Below are positions 33,935-43,156 of a DNA stretch of 64,000 nt, piece by piece. The stretch is taken from positions 1 to 64,000 of the forward strand of contig CALIMM010000011.1 of the NCBI GenBank assembly GCA_938045445.1. The letters run 5' to 3'. Position 1 is the first letter of the stretch, and each line of letters starts with the position of its first letter. The DNA comes from an uncultured Candidatus Saccharibacteria bacterium. GTDB taxonomy: Bacteria; Patescibacteriota; Saccharimonadia; Saccharimonadales; Saccharimonadaceae. The translations under genes were made by a program, and so were the position numbers. The notes beneath the pieces were generated by a model, which searched no databases, had not been told where the DNA came from, and saw only the letters and a program-made list of their open reading frames with translations.

Positions 33935-34858
33935 ATGACATATGATCGTAAGCTTGTTATCGTTCAGAACCCTTATAGCACCCGCCATCGCGAGGTGCAG
34001 GCTGGTGTGTTTGACCGGCTTGATACAGCGGGCATTCCCTACGACACCATAACGACGCGCTATTCGCAGGCAGCGGAGAACATTGACTACCTTGCTGGTC
34101 GCCTGCCGAATGACGCTCATATTATCAGTGCGGCAGGTGATGGTACGAGCACGCAGGTGGTCAACGCAGGGCTAAGGGCAGAGCTTGATGGCGCAGTGTA
34201 TAGCTTTATTGGCTATGGCAATTGCAACGATCTAGCGAGAGGCCAGCGCGATCCTTTACCACTGTTGCAGGCCAATCGCCACACTATTATTCATCAGCCG
34301 CTCTCTATTGAGGTAAATGGCGAGCCATGGCGATACGCCCCTGGCTATATGACACTCGGCCTGACTGCTCTGATTGCCAGCGGCTTCGCCAGCACGGCAT
34401 CGCGCGAACGCATGCGCCGCACACCACCCCACACCAAGCTTGTGCGCAGCATGGGGCAAGTTGCCACCACCTACCTGCGCGCGCATAGCACCTTCTTGCC
34501 GCCCTTCACAACCAACCTTTCTACTATAGAACAGACTAATCTAACCGATGTGATGATGATCAACAGCCAATGCATGGGGCGTATGATTCGCTCGTCAATC
34601 GACTACCCGCAGACCGACTTTTTTGGCTACCATCAAGCCGACTTCTCGTCTGTCTGGAAAAATATTCCCTTTGCCTGCAGCGCCATAACGGGCCACACAC
34701 CAGCCGAAAGAATCACTGAAATCACGCTCACCTTCTGTGAGCCAGCCACCATCCTCGCCCAGACCGAGGGAGAACACGCCGCACTGCCGGCGGTATCGAC
34801 AATTCGCGCGTATAAAGACCCGGCAAAGGCTATTCGGGTTGTGCGTCGTGCAGTATAA
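33935..34858 (+). CDS. Diacylglycerol kinase-like lipid kinase
   Basis: 307 residues of the DAGK/NAD-kinase superfamily: KLVIVQNPYSTRHRE at the N-terminus, the nucleotide loop SAAGDGTSTQVVNAGL (AGDGT instead of GGDGT), YGNCNDLARGQ instead of GTGNDFAR, and a QTEGEH segment at the place of the usual DGE. The fold is recognisable but several motifs are atypical, so the substrate may differ from diacylglycerol. Start is ATG 33935 just after the tRNA terminator; there is no normally spaced Shine-Dalgarno. Confidence 0.75.
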   Translation: MTYDRKLVIVQNPYSTRHREVQAGVFDRLDTAGIPYDTITTRYSQAAENIDYLAGRLPNDAHIISAAGDGTSTQVVNAGLRAELDGAVYSFIGYGNCNDLARGQRDPLPLLQANRHTIIHQPLSIEVNGEPWRYAPGYMTLGLTALIASGFASTASRERMRRTPPHTKLVRSMGQVATTYLRAHSTFLPPFTTNLSTIEQTNLTDVMMINSQCMGRMIRSSIDYPQTDFFGYHQADFSSVWKNIPFACSAITGHTPAERITEITLTFCEPATILAQTEGEHAALPAVSTIRAYKDPAKAIRVVRRAV

Positions 34859-34879
34859 TGACGGTGTTTATGATTAACC

Positions 34880-35497
34880 ATGCAGCATCTTAGCAATCTC
34901 AAATACCCTCCGCAAAACTACAAAAGTATGACAATCGACGACGGTGGGTTCGCGGAGTTTGGTGAATTATTTCGCCAACTCCGCTCGCACTGGGTTAAAG
35001 TTGAGTTTCTCCAAGAATATGATGAGACAGGGTCAAAAGCCTATGAATCATTCATACAGGGTGACTATGACGATGCCAAACGACGCGTTACAAAGGATGT
35101 GAAGTCCCAATGGGTATATGAACATTCCAAGCAATACAATGTCAGTATGACACGTATCCGCGTTGTCAAGTATCCAATCTCTCGTTACCTTCTCCGCTTT
35201 GAATACCATGCGTACGTTGCCGACGAGGAGATGGGTGAACAGATTTTTGTCGTACCGTGGTCTGAAATTTCAGACGTTATCTCTAAGACTGGCATTTCTG
35301 ACTACCTTGTATTCGACGGGGAAAAAGTGGTTGCTTTGCTCTATGACGAGCATTCATCGACAGTACAAGAGGCTCGTCTTGTTGAATCTCAGAAAGAGGT
35401 TGCACGTTACATTGCTATGACTCAGTTTCTTCTCGAACACAGTGTGCCGCTTAAGCAAAGTGAGTTAGCACGCATCGCTACGACACGACGTGAGTAA
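34880..35497 (+). CDS. DUF6879-like protein
   Basis: 205 residues. FGELFRQLRSHWVKVEFLQEY, TRIRVVKYPISRYLLRFEYHAYVADEEMGEQI and SDYLVFDGEKVVALLYDEH match the pattern of DUF6879, a family I know mainly from Actinomycetota, often next to XRE regulators. Function unknown. Start may be ATG 34880 or ATG 34928 (MTIDDGG), which better fits the family N-terminus. A TATAAT box (34854-34859) overlaps the stop of the lipid kinase gene. The actinobacterial flavour suggests exchange with a host, unproven. Confidence 0.7.
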   Translation: MQHLSNLKYPPQNYKSMTIDDGGFAEFGELFRQLRSHWVKVEFLQEYDETGSKAYESFIQGDYDDAKRRVTKDVKSQWVYEHSKQYNVSMTRIRVVKYPISRYLLRFEYHAYVADEEMGEQIFVVPWSEISDVISKTGISDYLVFDGEKVVALLYDEHSSTVQEARLVESQKEVARYIAMTQFLLEHSVPLKQSELARIATTRRE

Positions 35498-35612
35498 CCA
35501 TCTAGAGAGTTTCCCCCTTCTGGTACTGGTACATAAGTTCTGGATTGGCGTGTGGCTACACGTAAGAGGAATGTAGAATCACTGACTGTGTCGTTGGTTG
35601 AGTGTGTCTCAT

Positions 35613-37238
35613 CTACTGCAGCCCCTGCCGAATCTGCGCTGCGCGTGCCTCCCCCACCACTGCCACTAGCTCTGCCTGGCTGGCACGCATAATACCACGC
35701 ACGCTACCAAACTGCCGCAGGAGCTTCTGCTTGGTTTTGGGGCCAACACCAGGGATGCCATCGAGCGCGCTTTTTACGCCAGCTTTGCGCTGGAGCGTAG
35801 TGTGGTAGCTCACGGCAAAGCGATGTGACTCATCGCGGATCCGCTGAAAGAGCTTAGTAATGTCACTGGCTGCAAGCGGCGCGGTAGCTACCTGGCTAGT
35901 GCTGCTGGCTGGCTGCTCCTGCACGGCAGAAGCAGCCTGGGCCGCCTCTGGCTCATAGCCTGCGGCACTCCCGCGCAAGTTCTTAGAGTGCGCGCCGGCG
36001 TTGCGCTGCCCCGGGTGGAGGTTGACCACATAGACATCGCCATCCTCGTAGACGGTAATACCATTCGGGCGCTCGGCCTGCAGGCGCTGGATATACGCCA
36101 ACCCCACCTGCGAGCTAGTTTTGTGTACCAGGATCTCTTCCTCGCGCTTGGCAATGCTAATGATCGGCACATGTACCCCACGCGCATCACGGGCCGCAAT
36201 CGCTGCCGCCAGCTGGCCTTTGCCACCGTCAATCAGCAGCAGGCTCGGTGTGCCCCAGCCCTTGATATGGCGCTCACTCAAGCGGCGAAAGATGACGTCA
36301 TGCATATTGCCAATGTCGTCGTTTTTTTCGCTGACTTTAAACTTACGGTACTCGGCCCGGTCACTCACCCCATTACGAAACACCACCATGCTCGCCACCA
36401 CCTGGCGGCCGCTCATGTGGCTGATATCGTAGCCTTCGATGCGGGTTGGTTCGCCGGCTAGCCCCAGCAGCGTGGTCAAATCCGCCAAGGCCCGATCCTT
36501 ACTAATAGCCACAAATTCCTTATCGCCAAACATCACCCGGCGCTGCAGCTCCTGCATGGCGCGCAGCTTGTTGCGCAGCTGGGCGGCCCGCTCAAATTCG
36601 TGCAGCCCCGCGGCCGTTTTCATATCGCGCTCAAGCTCGGCAGCGATGGCTTTGCGGTTGCCTTTGATGTAGCTTATCAGCGTGCGCAGGTTGGCTTTAT
36701 AGGCCTGCGGGCCGTCGCTGATTCTGGGGCTCAGGCCTAAATCTTCGTCCAGCTTTGATTGCCCAGGCCGGCGCTCACGCGTTAGATACGGGAAGATTGG
36801 CCGCAGGTGGCGCAGGGCTTTTTTAAGCGCAAAGCTGTTGTAGAAGGGGCCGTAGTAGTCGGCGCCATCATCCGCTGGGTTGCGCGTCAAGCTCACTACT
36901 GGCCACTGGCTCTTCATGTTGATCCGCACGAAGGTTTGTGATTTATCATCGCGCAGCAGCACATTGTAGCGTGGCATGTAGCGCTTGATCATCTCACTTT
37001 CCAGAAAGAGGGCGTCCACCTCGCTTTCGGTCTCAATCCAATCCGTATCGTGGATCTCCGCCACCAGCGCCATAGTCTTATTATCCCGCCCGCGCGAATC
37101 CTGAAAATACTGCCGCACCCGGTTGCGCAGCACTGCCGCCTTGCCGACATAAATCACCTCCCCGCTGGCCGATTTATGAAAGTACACCCCCGGGCTGCGA
37201 GGTAATGTTTTGAGCTTGGCGTAGAGGGCGGCGTTCAT
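35613..37238 (-). CDS. uvrC: Excinuclease ABC subunit C
   Basis: 541-residue nucleotide excision repair nuclease. N-terminal GIY-YIG domain (GVYFHKSASGEVIYVGKA), UVR motif (HEFERAAQLRNKLRAMQEL, about 213-231), RNase H-like endonuclease (IEGYDISHMSG...LLIDGGKGQL) and C-terminal HhH repeats (LDGIPGVGPKTKQKLL). An Ala/Gln/Ser-rich insertion (about 415-445) separates the catalytic and HhH parts. A TATAAT box seven bases before the ATG (37246-37251) suggests a leaderless mRNA. uvrA is at the window end on the same strand. Confidence 0.97.
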   Translation of the reverse strand: MNAALYAKLKTLPRSPGVYFHKSASGEVIYVGKAAVLRNRVRQYFQDSRGRDNKTMALVAEIHDTDWIETESEVDALFLESEMIKRYMPRYNVLLRDDKSQTFVRINMKSQWPVVSLTRNPADDGADYYGPFYNSFALKKALRHLRPIFPYLTRERRPGQSKLDEDLGLSPRISDGPQAYKANLRTLISYIKGNRKAIAAELERDMKTAAGLHEFERAAQLRNKLRAMQELQRRVMFGDKEFVAISKDRALADLTTLLGLAGEPTRIEGYDISHMSGRQVVASMVVFRNGVSDRAEYRKFKVSEKNDDIGNMHDVIFRRLSERHIKGWGTPSLLLIDGGKGQLAAAIAARDARGVHVPIISIAKREEEILVHKTSSQVGLAYIQRLQAERPNGITVYEDGDVYVVNLHPGQRNAGAHSKNLRGSAAGYEPEAAQAASAVQEQPASSTSQVATAPLAASDITKLFQRIRDESHRFAVSYHTTLQRKAGVKSALDGIPGVGPKTKQKLLRQFGSVRGIMRASQAELVAVVGEARAAQIRQGLQ

Positions 37239-37259
37239 ACTCTCTATTATAGCGCGAAG

Positions 37260-38096
37260 CTACTGCTTGCCGGTAAACAGCCGCAACAAACTATCGTGCT
37301 CACCCTGAGCAAGCTTAACAGCCCAGTCTCTCGTTTCGAGATCTGCCAAAAGATGTGCTTTGAGCGCAGTCAAGCCAAGTTTCTGTCGCGCCTGTTTGAC
37401 CTTCTCTGCTTGCTCAGCAAAGGCAAAAAATTGCTCGCGATATTCCTTTGGGATGTCGCTGATCTTGCCGTTCGGCATGACAACGTTCTCGAGCCCTGTT
37501 AGTTTCCTTTCATCCTTTTTGCGCACACCAGTAATCGATCGATTCATATACGCACCAAGCTGAGCAACGAGGCCAAGGATATTACAAACTGTTTCACCGT
37601 CTTGCTCAATACGCCAAGGGTCAAGGCTTTCAAGTGGAATCTTCGTTTCGCTGCCAGCAAGACGCCAGTAAAGTTCCTTTTCACCCCCGTTACCCTCTTT
37701 GAGGTAGCGATCACCAGTGAAGTGGCTCAAACCTTTGAGTGTATTCATCAGCGGAGTGCCATATGGCTTGAGGCCAAATGCCGAAGGGACAAGTAATCCA
37801 CCTAGCACATCTTCCATCTCATCTCGATATGCTGCTACTGTATCTGTCGTATGCACTAATGTGTCGAGATCTCGCACCGTGCCATTGCTCTCACGCCGCC
37901 GCGGCAGATAGATATTACCAATCCGCACCACACGATCATCCCAATCGATCTCCTCAGCATGAGTGACTGCGTGTAAACCGAGCCCACCAACCACAGTATA
38001 GGGAGCATCTCCCACATCTTCCATCCGATTGTGAAAATCTGCTGCAACTAATGTGAAATATGAATTGTCTAGGGTTGTTTCTGGGGATCGTCTCAT
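37260..38096 (-). CDS. Nucleotidyltransferase-like protein
   Basis: 278 residues. YTVVGGLGLHAVTHAEEI followed by RESNGTVRDLDTLVHTTDT resembles the GG and [RK]xxxDxD nucleotide-binding motifs of small nucleotidyltransferases (minimal NTase fold). The C-terminal half is helical (EKVKQARQKLGLTALKAHLL). No other domain is recognised. A TATAAC box (38104-38109) ends seven bases before the ATG. Possible roles run from tRNA or toxin modification to antibiotic-type adenylation; none can be chosen. Confidence 0.6.
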   Translation of the reverse strand: MRRSPETTLDNSYFTLVAADFHNRMEDVGDAPYTVVGGLGLHAVTHAEEIDWDDRVVRIGNIYLPRRRESNGTVRDLDTLVHTTDTVAAYRDEMEDVLGGLLVPSAFGLKPYGTPLMNTLKGLSHFTGDRYLKEGNGGEKELYWRLAGSETKIPLESLDPWRIEQDGETVCNILGLVAQLGAYMNRSITGVRKKDERKLTGLENVVMPNGKISDIPKEYREQFFAFAEQAEKVKQARQKLGLTALKAHLLADLETRDWAVKLAQGEHDSLLRLFTGKQ

Positions 38097-38262
38097 ACAC
38101 TTGGTTATACCATACTTTTGTGCACACGAGAAGTGTTTTGCATACTATTGTACACTCTGGTGTATTAGTTTTTATCTTGTTCGAATAGTATTCATGGTAC
38201 GTTCTATGTAGGTACGAAATACAGCCGAGCCATTCCTTGGTAGTGCTCACACGCTCTTATCA

Positions 38263-38853
38263 TTATTCTAAAGCTTGGTAAACCTTCTGCTGCAGCACCG
38301 GCACAACCTCCGCCTCAAACCATGGGTTATGCGCTCGCCAGCGAGCAGTCAGCGGCGACGGGTGCACCAGTGGAAAATACTCTGGCAAATAGTGCGCAAA
38401 ATGCGCCACCGTTTCTGTTAAGTTTCTCTCTGCCTGGCGGGCAAGATAGTACTTTTGCGCATAGGCACCGACCAGAATCGTTAGGCGCACCGCTGGCATC
38501 TGGGCACGGAGCTTTGGGTGCCATTTTTCAGCAAACTCCTTGCGTGGCGGCAAGTCGCCGTGTGCACCCTTGCCAGGGTAGTAAAAATCCATTGGGATGA
38601 GCGCAAAGAGGTCGGGGTTATAAAACTGCTCATCGCTCACGCCAAGCCACTGCCGCAAGAGGCGGCCGCTGGCATCATTCCACGGCACTCCTGTCTCCTG
38701 AGCAATGCGACCCGGCGCCTGGCCAACAATGATGATGCGCGAGCTGGCTGAGGCACTATAAACTGGCGACCAACCCCGTGCTGCAAAATCAGCATTCATT
38801 GGGTCGGCACAAATTTGTTTGTATAGGAGTGGCTGTAATTGCGCGTTTGTCAT
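38263..38853 (-). CDS. Uracil-DNA glycosylase family protein
   Basis: 196 residues. IIVGQAPGRIAQETGVPWNDASGRLLRQWLG (shown in parts: GQAPGR and DASGRLLRQWLG) and HPSPLTARWRAHNPWF match the uracil-DNA glycosylase superfamily (IPR005122-type), which removes uracil from DNA. Neither motif is that of family 1 Ung (GQDPYH), so a less studied family member. Start at ATG 38853 by its seven-base distance from a TATACT box (38861-38866); the frame 12 codons longer would begin upstream of it. Confidence 0.85.
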   Translation of the reverse strand: MTNAQLQPLLYKQICADPMNADFAARGWSPVYSASASSRIIIVGQAPGRIAQETGVPWNDASGRLLRQWLGVSDEQFYNPDLFALIPMDFYYPGKGAHGDLPPRKEFAEKWHPKLRAQMPAVRLTILVGAYAQKYYLARQAERNLTETVAHFAHYLPEYFPLVHPSPLTARWRAHNPWFEAEVVPVLQQKVYQALE

Positions 38854-38958
38854 ATCTTTTAGTATAGCGAAGTTGTGTAGCTGACTCAATTGCTCACCAG
38901 CCGCAGGTTATACTACCGTATTAAACATACCTCTTATACACGCAACTACATTTAAAAT

Positions 38959-39429
38959 TTAGTCGATGCTTTTCAAAAGCTGTATCTGCGCCATGCGTTC
39001 ATCACGCACTGCTGTTTCGTCGTTTGGGTGCATAATGTTGATCAGAGTGATGGCAAAGTCGCTTGCCCACAGCCCGTGATATTTCACATGCGGGCTCGCC
39101 GTGAGCTGTGCCATGGTGCGCAAAAAACGCTCCACTACTCGGTCAGTTGCAGAGCGTGCCTGGCGGCCAATCCGAAAGCTCGCGTTGCGCGCTGTATGGT
39201 AGTTCGCCTCGCCAGCAAGCCACTGCTCCATACCAGCATACGCGTCAGCAATATCGCTGCTATACGGGAAGTCATAGCCAATGAGCTTGTGTAGTCGATG
39301 ACCATACGCACAGCAAAAGCGCACGACTTGCTGGTGTGTCTTGGCATCATACACCGCGATACATTGCTGGCGCAAAGCCTCGTCGTCGGCAATAGGCCCA
39401 AGCGGGCGTTGATAGGCGTAGATATTCAT
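38959..39429 (-). CDS. Putative Imm5-like immunity protein
   Basis: 156 residues. MEQWLAGEANYHTARNASFRIGRQARSATDRVVERFLRTMAQ plus HVKYHGLWASDFAITLI (quoted in short: MEQWLAGEANYHTARN and HGLWASDFAITLI) follow the helical AR-rich pattern of the putative immunity protein domain. No toxin gene is next to it, and the upstream partner is a DUF1697 gene overlapping as TGATG, so an actual immunity role is only a guess. Confidence 0.55.
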   Translation of the reverse strand: MNIYAYQRPLGPIADDEALRQQCIAVYDAKTHQQVVRFCCAYGHRLHKLIGYDFPYSSDIADAYAGMEQWLAGEANYHTARNASFRIGRQARSATDRVVERFLRTMAQLTASPHVKYHGLWASDFAITLINIMHPNDETAVRDERMAQIQLLKSID

Positions 39430-40007
39430 CAGTCCCCCACCGTTAGCTCAATTATTTTCTGGAAGGTTTTGCCGTTACGGATTGTTAGTTGTTTGTAAAA
39501 GCGGGCTTTGAGGAGCTTTTTATGGTAGTTTGATGTGAGATAATCAGCTTGATCGTGGTTGCAATAGAAGAACGCAGTGCACCCAAAATAGAGCTGCTCA
39601 CGGCTATTTGCCCAGGTGGCTGCCTCTGCCTCAATCGCCGTCTTATCCGCCTCTGGTAAGTAGAATAGCGCATCCCGTCGGTAGGCCGTATCATCCTGCC
39701 ACCAGCTCGGTAGTTGAGCCACCTCGCGTTGGAGTGTGGCAGCACTGATAATAATAAACGGTACTGGGAAGTCATAGGTCGCGTCAAAATAGCGCGCTAA
39801 GGTGCGCTGGATCGCCTCCTCCGGCTCGCTGCTATCAAAAAACAAATTGCCGCTATTGATATACGAGACGATATTGCGAAAGCCCAGCTCCGCCAGATCC
39901 GCCTTCAGGCGATCCATACTCACCTTATGCTTACCACCAACATTAATACCGCGGAGCAGCAGCGCGTAGCGCATTGGTTGTGCTGTGGTGCGGTGGAGCG
40001 TGTGCAT
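39429..40007 (-). CDS. DUF1697-containing protein
   Basis: 192 residues. RYALLLRGINVGGKHKVSM and GFRNIVSYINSGNLFFDS are the conserved DUF1697 N-terminal blocks. Function unknown. A TATAAT box (40014-40019) ends six bases before ATG 40007, so I start it there rather than at ATG 39974 (the usual family start) or at the longer 40064. Its stop overlaps the start of the Imm5-like gene as TGATG. Confidence 0.85.
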   Translation of the reverse strand: MHTLHRTTAQPMRYALLLRGINVGGKHKVSMDRLKADLAELGFRNIVSYINSGNLFFDSSEPEEAIQRTLARYFDATYDFPVPFIIISAATLQREVAQLPSWWQDDTAYRRDALFYLPEADKTAIEAEAATWANSREQLYFGCTAFFYCNHDQADYLTSNYHKKLLKARFYKQLTIRNGKTFQKIIELTVGD

Positions 40008-40067
40008 AGTGCTATTATACAAAGATACACGGCGAGCGTCATGCTGCTGGGCGGTAGTTACCATCCA

Positions 40068-40766
40068 CTACTCAGGCAGCAGCCAGTGGCCGCTCAGCAA
40101 GAAGGTTGCCATATCTGCAAGCAAGATAAGCCCGCACAGCACGATGACCACTGTAATACTCGAGCGAATCAGCGTACTGTACTGGGCTCGCATCCGCTCA
40201 AACCAGGCTATGAGAGGCTGGTGCCTATCGCACATAATCGCGATGACAAGGCCAAAAAATAGCCCCTGACTGACAAGCAACCACACCACGTGCGCGATGA
40301 TAACGACAAGCAGTGACTGCTCGCGACTCGCTATAGTAATCACTGCGAGGAATGATGGATCAGTAAAGGCGCCAGCTGCATAAATAATGCCGCCAAGCAC
40401 AATACTACGCCCAAGCCATTGCAAAACTCGGCTATCCTGTGGCTCCTGTGGTTCCTTATCCGGCTTTATATGCCTGTGCAAGCGAGCTGCCGCCCAGCCA
40501 AGCAACCCCACACTTGCCGCACCTTCTGCGCCTACCCATACACAAGCTGGTATACGATGGAGTGCCTGGGCAAATAGCTCAGCACTACCGCCAAGTAGGA
40601 GCGATGCTGCTACGCCAGCGGTAACCGTTCCCACTAGGACGATGAGCGCAAATGCAGCGATCCTTTGCTTAGGTATCTTACTCGCCACCAGCAGTACAAC
40701 CAGCACCACGCCAAACACATCAAACCCAGCCACACCAAGGCCAAATGCAAGTGCAATAACATTCAT
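40068..40766 (-). CDS. Multi-spanning membrane protein, LysE/GAP-like
   Basis: 232 residues, about six hydrophobic helices (near 3-25, 36-58, 71-95, 120-140, 148-180 and 200-222) and a charged loop (HIKPDKEPQEPQDSR). The layout resembles LysE/GAP-type exporters of actinobacteria, without a diagnostic motif. A TATACT box seven bases before the ATG (40774-40779) indicates leaderless transcription. Confidence 0.55.
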   Translation of the reverse strand: MNVIALAFGLGVAGFDVFGVVLVVLLVASKIPKQRIAAFALIVLVGTVTAGVAASLLLGGSAELFAQALHRIPACVWVGAEGAASVGLLGWAAARLHRHIKPDKEPQEPQDSRVLQWLGRSIVLGGIIYAAGAFTDPSFLAVITIASREQSLLVVIIAHVVWLLVSQGLFFGLVIAIMCDRHQPLIAWFERMRAQYSTLIRSSITVVIVLCGLILLADMATFLLSGHWLLPE

Positions 40767-40935
40767 GGTATCTAGTATAGCAGTAGGTTGTTGGAGATGG
40801 CATACGTATCTCTCATCACACTATAGATTATTATGAGCACCTTACCGCCAACACGGCACGCCTTATCCCTGTTTACCTAGTAAGAAAATACGTGGCTCAC
40901 TTCAAGCTATTGTACGCCGCGCAAAGCACCTGCTC

Positions 40936-42717
40936 TTATTTGCTATATCCAACGAATCCAGTAGTATTCCCTATCAAGCGATCAACGATGATACCGTTGC
41001 TATTAATAATCATGGTTGGCCCATCTGTACCCGCCAAAACAACGGCTGTTTGCGCCTGCCTGGCACGAATAACACTGTCTGCTGCGTGAAATTGCTTTTG
41101 CAGATAGCCATACTCAGGATCACTCACTGGAATATAGGCAACGTCACTCCCCTTGAGCCGCTCAACAATATCTGGGTAGTGTATGTCATAGCAAACATAT
41201 GCCGTAACTTTCGTAGCATTATGCGTAGCAATTACGCGTGAATAACGCGCTGTACCAATTGATTCATCTGGCGCAAGATGCGCTTTGTAATTTGTTAGTA
41301 TACTGCGACCAGACTGATCTACCAGTGCGACTTTTTTGTATATTCTTGTATCGTCTTTTTCTGTTGTGTGGTAGACGATGTTGATCGATTCTCTTTGTGC
41401 AAAGGCTGCAATTGTTGTGTGCAGCGCAGGTGGGATAGAATTTTCTGGCCAGACGATTGTCGCATGAGGATATTGGTACTGTGCAATTGCGCGCTTTGTC
41501 AGATGTATGAGGTCATCCACATCAGCCTTAGTAGCAGGTATATCAACGCCGCCACGTGTCATCTTTTGGAGTGCAATCACTGGAGGGAGTGGCTTGGCTG
41601 GCATATGCACAGCAATACTATTTGCTATCGCCACAAGTACAACAAGCCCGCAGCTCATACGTATCCATACGCTCATACGAACATGCACTATTAGCCACGC
41701 TATACTCACGCCACAGAGTAATACAATCGCTTCGAGCACTGCTTCGCCGCCATAGGCACTCCACATAGTGATACTATCATTACGCCACACGCTATAGCCA
41801 AGATGAGGAATCCACCAATCCTCTACCACTGGTGCATGAGTTCGTATATACGTCAATGTGCACCATGCAATAACAAAGAGCACTACAGCACCGTATGTCC
41901 GAATATACCGACGCAGAGCTATAATCCAAAACAGATTAGCCTGCAAAAGCGCCCATCCAACACTTGCACCAAATGCCACGCCGGGCGACATAATGTAGTA
42001 ATACCAATAGGTCGTTGGTAAGAGCCATGCCAGCAAGAAACAAGCACCAACGCCATAAAGATGGACGCCCGACAGTCGTCGCACTGCTATAAATAGCAAT
42101 GCCAATGCAAAAAATACTGGTAGCTGCAGAAGCCAATGTGGGGCAAAAGCCGTTCCTGCCACAACAATGCCAGATATCGCCGCAAAAATATACGGCCGAG
42201 CCGCTCGCCGTATTGTTATAAAGCGCATAGGTTTCATGTGCTCGCACACCATAGGCACTACAAGCCAGCGCCGCACCCGTCGGCAGTACCACTCGTAACG
42301 CTCGTCAAAGACGTGATGGAGGGTGTGCTCTTCGATCGGAATAATCAGCCAGTTTAGCACGCCAAAGCACACCACTGGGCACAGCAGCGCCAGCCATGAG
42401 CCGCTCGCCAAAGCACAGCCAAGCACTGCTATGGTATATGCAAGATAAAGTGGATTGCGCGAGAAATTAAACGGCCCCGTGGTGAGCAGCTCGCTTGGCT
42501 CATCAAGCGGGTTGGTTGAGGTTGCAGCTCGGCGCAGCGCACGCATTGTTGCATATATTGTCAGCACGGCCACAACAATACAGGCAATACCTACCAACCA
42601 CCACTCGCTGGCAATTACTACTGTCCCTGGCCACACCCATGCCACCGCAAAGGCAATAAAACCAAAGCCAAAGAGGCAAAAATCAGGAATATGGTTATAT
42701 ATACGATTCTTCTTCAT
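40936..42717 (-). CDS. Fused ICMT-like methyltransferase and Lnt-like acyltransferase/nitrilase
   Basis: 593 residues in two parts. Residues 1 to about 155 resemble isoprenylcysteine/phospholipid methyltransferases: GPFNFSRNPLYLAYTI and EEHTLHHVFDERYEWYCRRVRRWL. After a linker, about seven helices (170-390) and a C-terminal carbon-nitrogen hydrolase domain resemble apolipoprotein N-acyltransferase; the nitrilase triad is visible as Glu in VWPENSIP, Lys in NYKAHLAP and Cys in YVCYDIHYPD. Lnt attaches a third acyl chain to lipoproteins. The fusion with a membrane methyltransferase is unusual. A TATAAT box (42725-42730) lies seven bases before the ATG. Confidence 0.85.
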   Translation of the reverse strand: MKKNRIYNHIPDFCLFGFGFIAFAVAWVWPGTVVIASEWWLVGIACIVVAVLTIYATMRALRRAATSTNPLDEPSELLTTGPFNFSRNPLYLAYTIAVLGCALASGSWLALLCPVVCFGVLNWLIIPIEEHTLHHVFDERYEWYCRRVRRWLVVPMVCEHMKPMRFITIRRAARPYIFAAISGIVVAGTAFAPHWLLQLPVFFALALLFIAVRRLSGVHLYGVGACFLLAWLLPTTYWYYYIMSPGVAFGASVGWALLQANLFWIIALRRYIRTYGAVVLFVIAWCTLTYIRTHAPVVEDWWIPHLGYSVWRNDSITMWSAYGGEAVLEAIVLLCGVSIAWLIVHVRMSVWIRMSCGLVVLVAIANSIAVHMPAKPLPPVIALQKMTRGGVDIPATKADVDDLIHLTKRAIAQYQYPHATIVWPENSIPPALHTTIAAFAQRESINIVYHTTEKDDTRIYKKVALVDQSGRSILTNYKAHLAPDESIGTARYSRVIATHNATKVTAYVCYDIHYPDIVERLKGSDVAYIPVSDPEYGYLQKQFHAADSVIRARQAQTAVVLAGTDGPTMIINSNGIIVDRLIGNTTGFVGYSK

Positions 42718-42773
42718 GCGTATGATTATACCACTTTATTACTGATATGACATAAACATGGTATACGTTCTTA

Positions 42774-43108
42774 TTCTGTACGTATTTTCCCTGACTCATT
42801 TATCGGAGATGCGCTGCCTGCAGGGCGTCATACACACTTGGCACAACTCGCACTAGTTTGCACGGCAATGTCTTGCGGTGCAGCGCGTGAAGAACCGGAC
42901 GTTCTTGAGCCATTACTTCATACTTCTTCTATCTTTCTAACGCATCTCTCTTTATCTCTATTCTCTATCTTTCTTTATATATCCATATATCCATACATAT
43001 CGATTTCTCTCCTATTATATATAAATATATAAAAAGAAGAGAAAAAAGAACCCACGCTAACAGGGAAAAAACAGGGTAAAACAGGCGAATTTCGAAATTC
43101 GCCTTTTT
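42774..43108 (+). ncRNA. Candidate noncoding RNA or untranslated region, about 335 nt
   Basis: No ORF of normal character. TTACTG (42739-42744), 17 bases and TATACG with an extended TGG make a possible promoter. The 3' end is a palindromic terminator: AGGCGAATTTC/GAAATTCGCCT (43083-43104) then TTTTGG. A pyrimidine tract (42961-42982) can pair with the purine tract at 43025-43043, making a long AU-rich hairpin. The glycosidase gene has its own promoter after the terminator (TTGGAT-17-TATACT, about 43107-43135). I see no tmRNA, RNase P, SRP or 6S signature. Confidence 0.35.
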
Positions 43109-43156
43109 GGATATAAAACTATGCCTTGATATACTACCTTGTGAGGAGCTTATTAT

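Noticed and set aside
39429..40064. Toxin-antitoxin pair made of DUF1697 and the Imm5-like gene
   Set aside because: The overlap shows cotranscription, but DUF1697 is not a known toxin family and nothing in the sequence suggests toxicity.
42774..43108. tmRNA, RNase P RNA or SRP RNA in the gene-free interval
   Set aside because: No tRNA-like ends, no GAGGAAAGUCC-like or GGAAGCAG-like conserved blocks were found.
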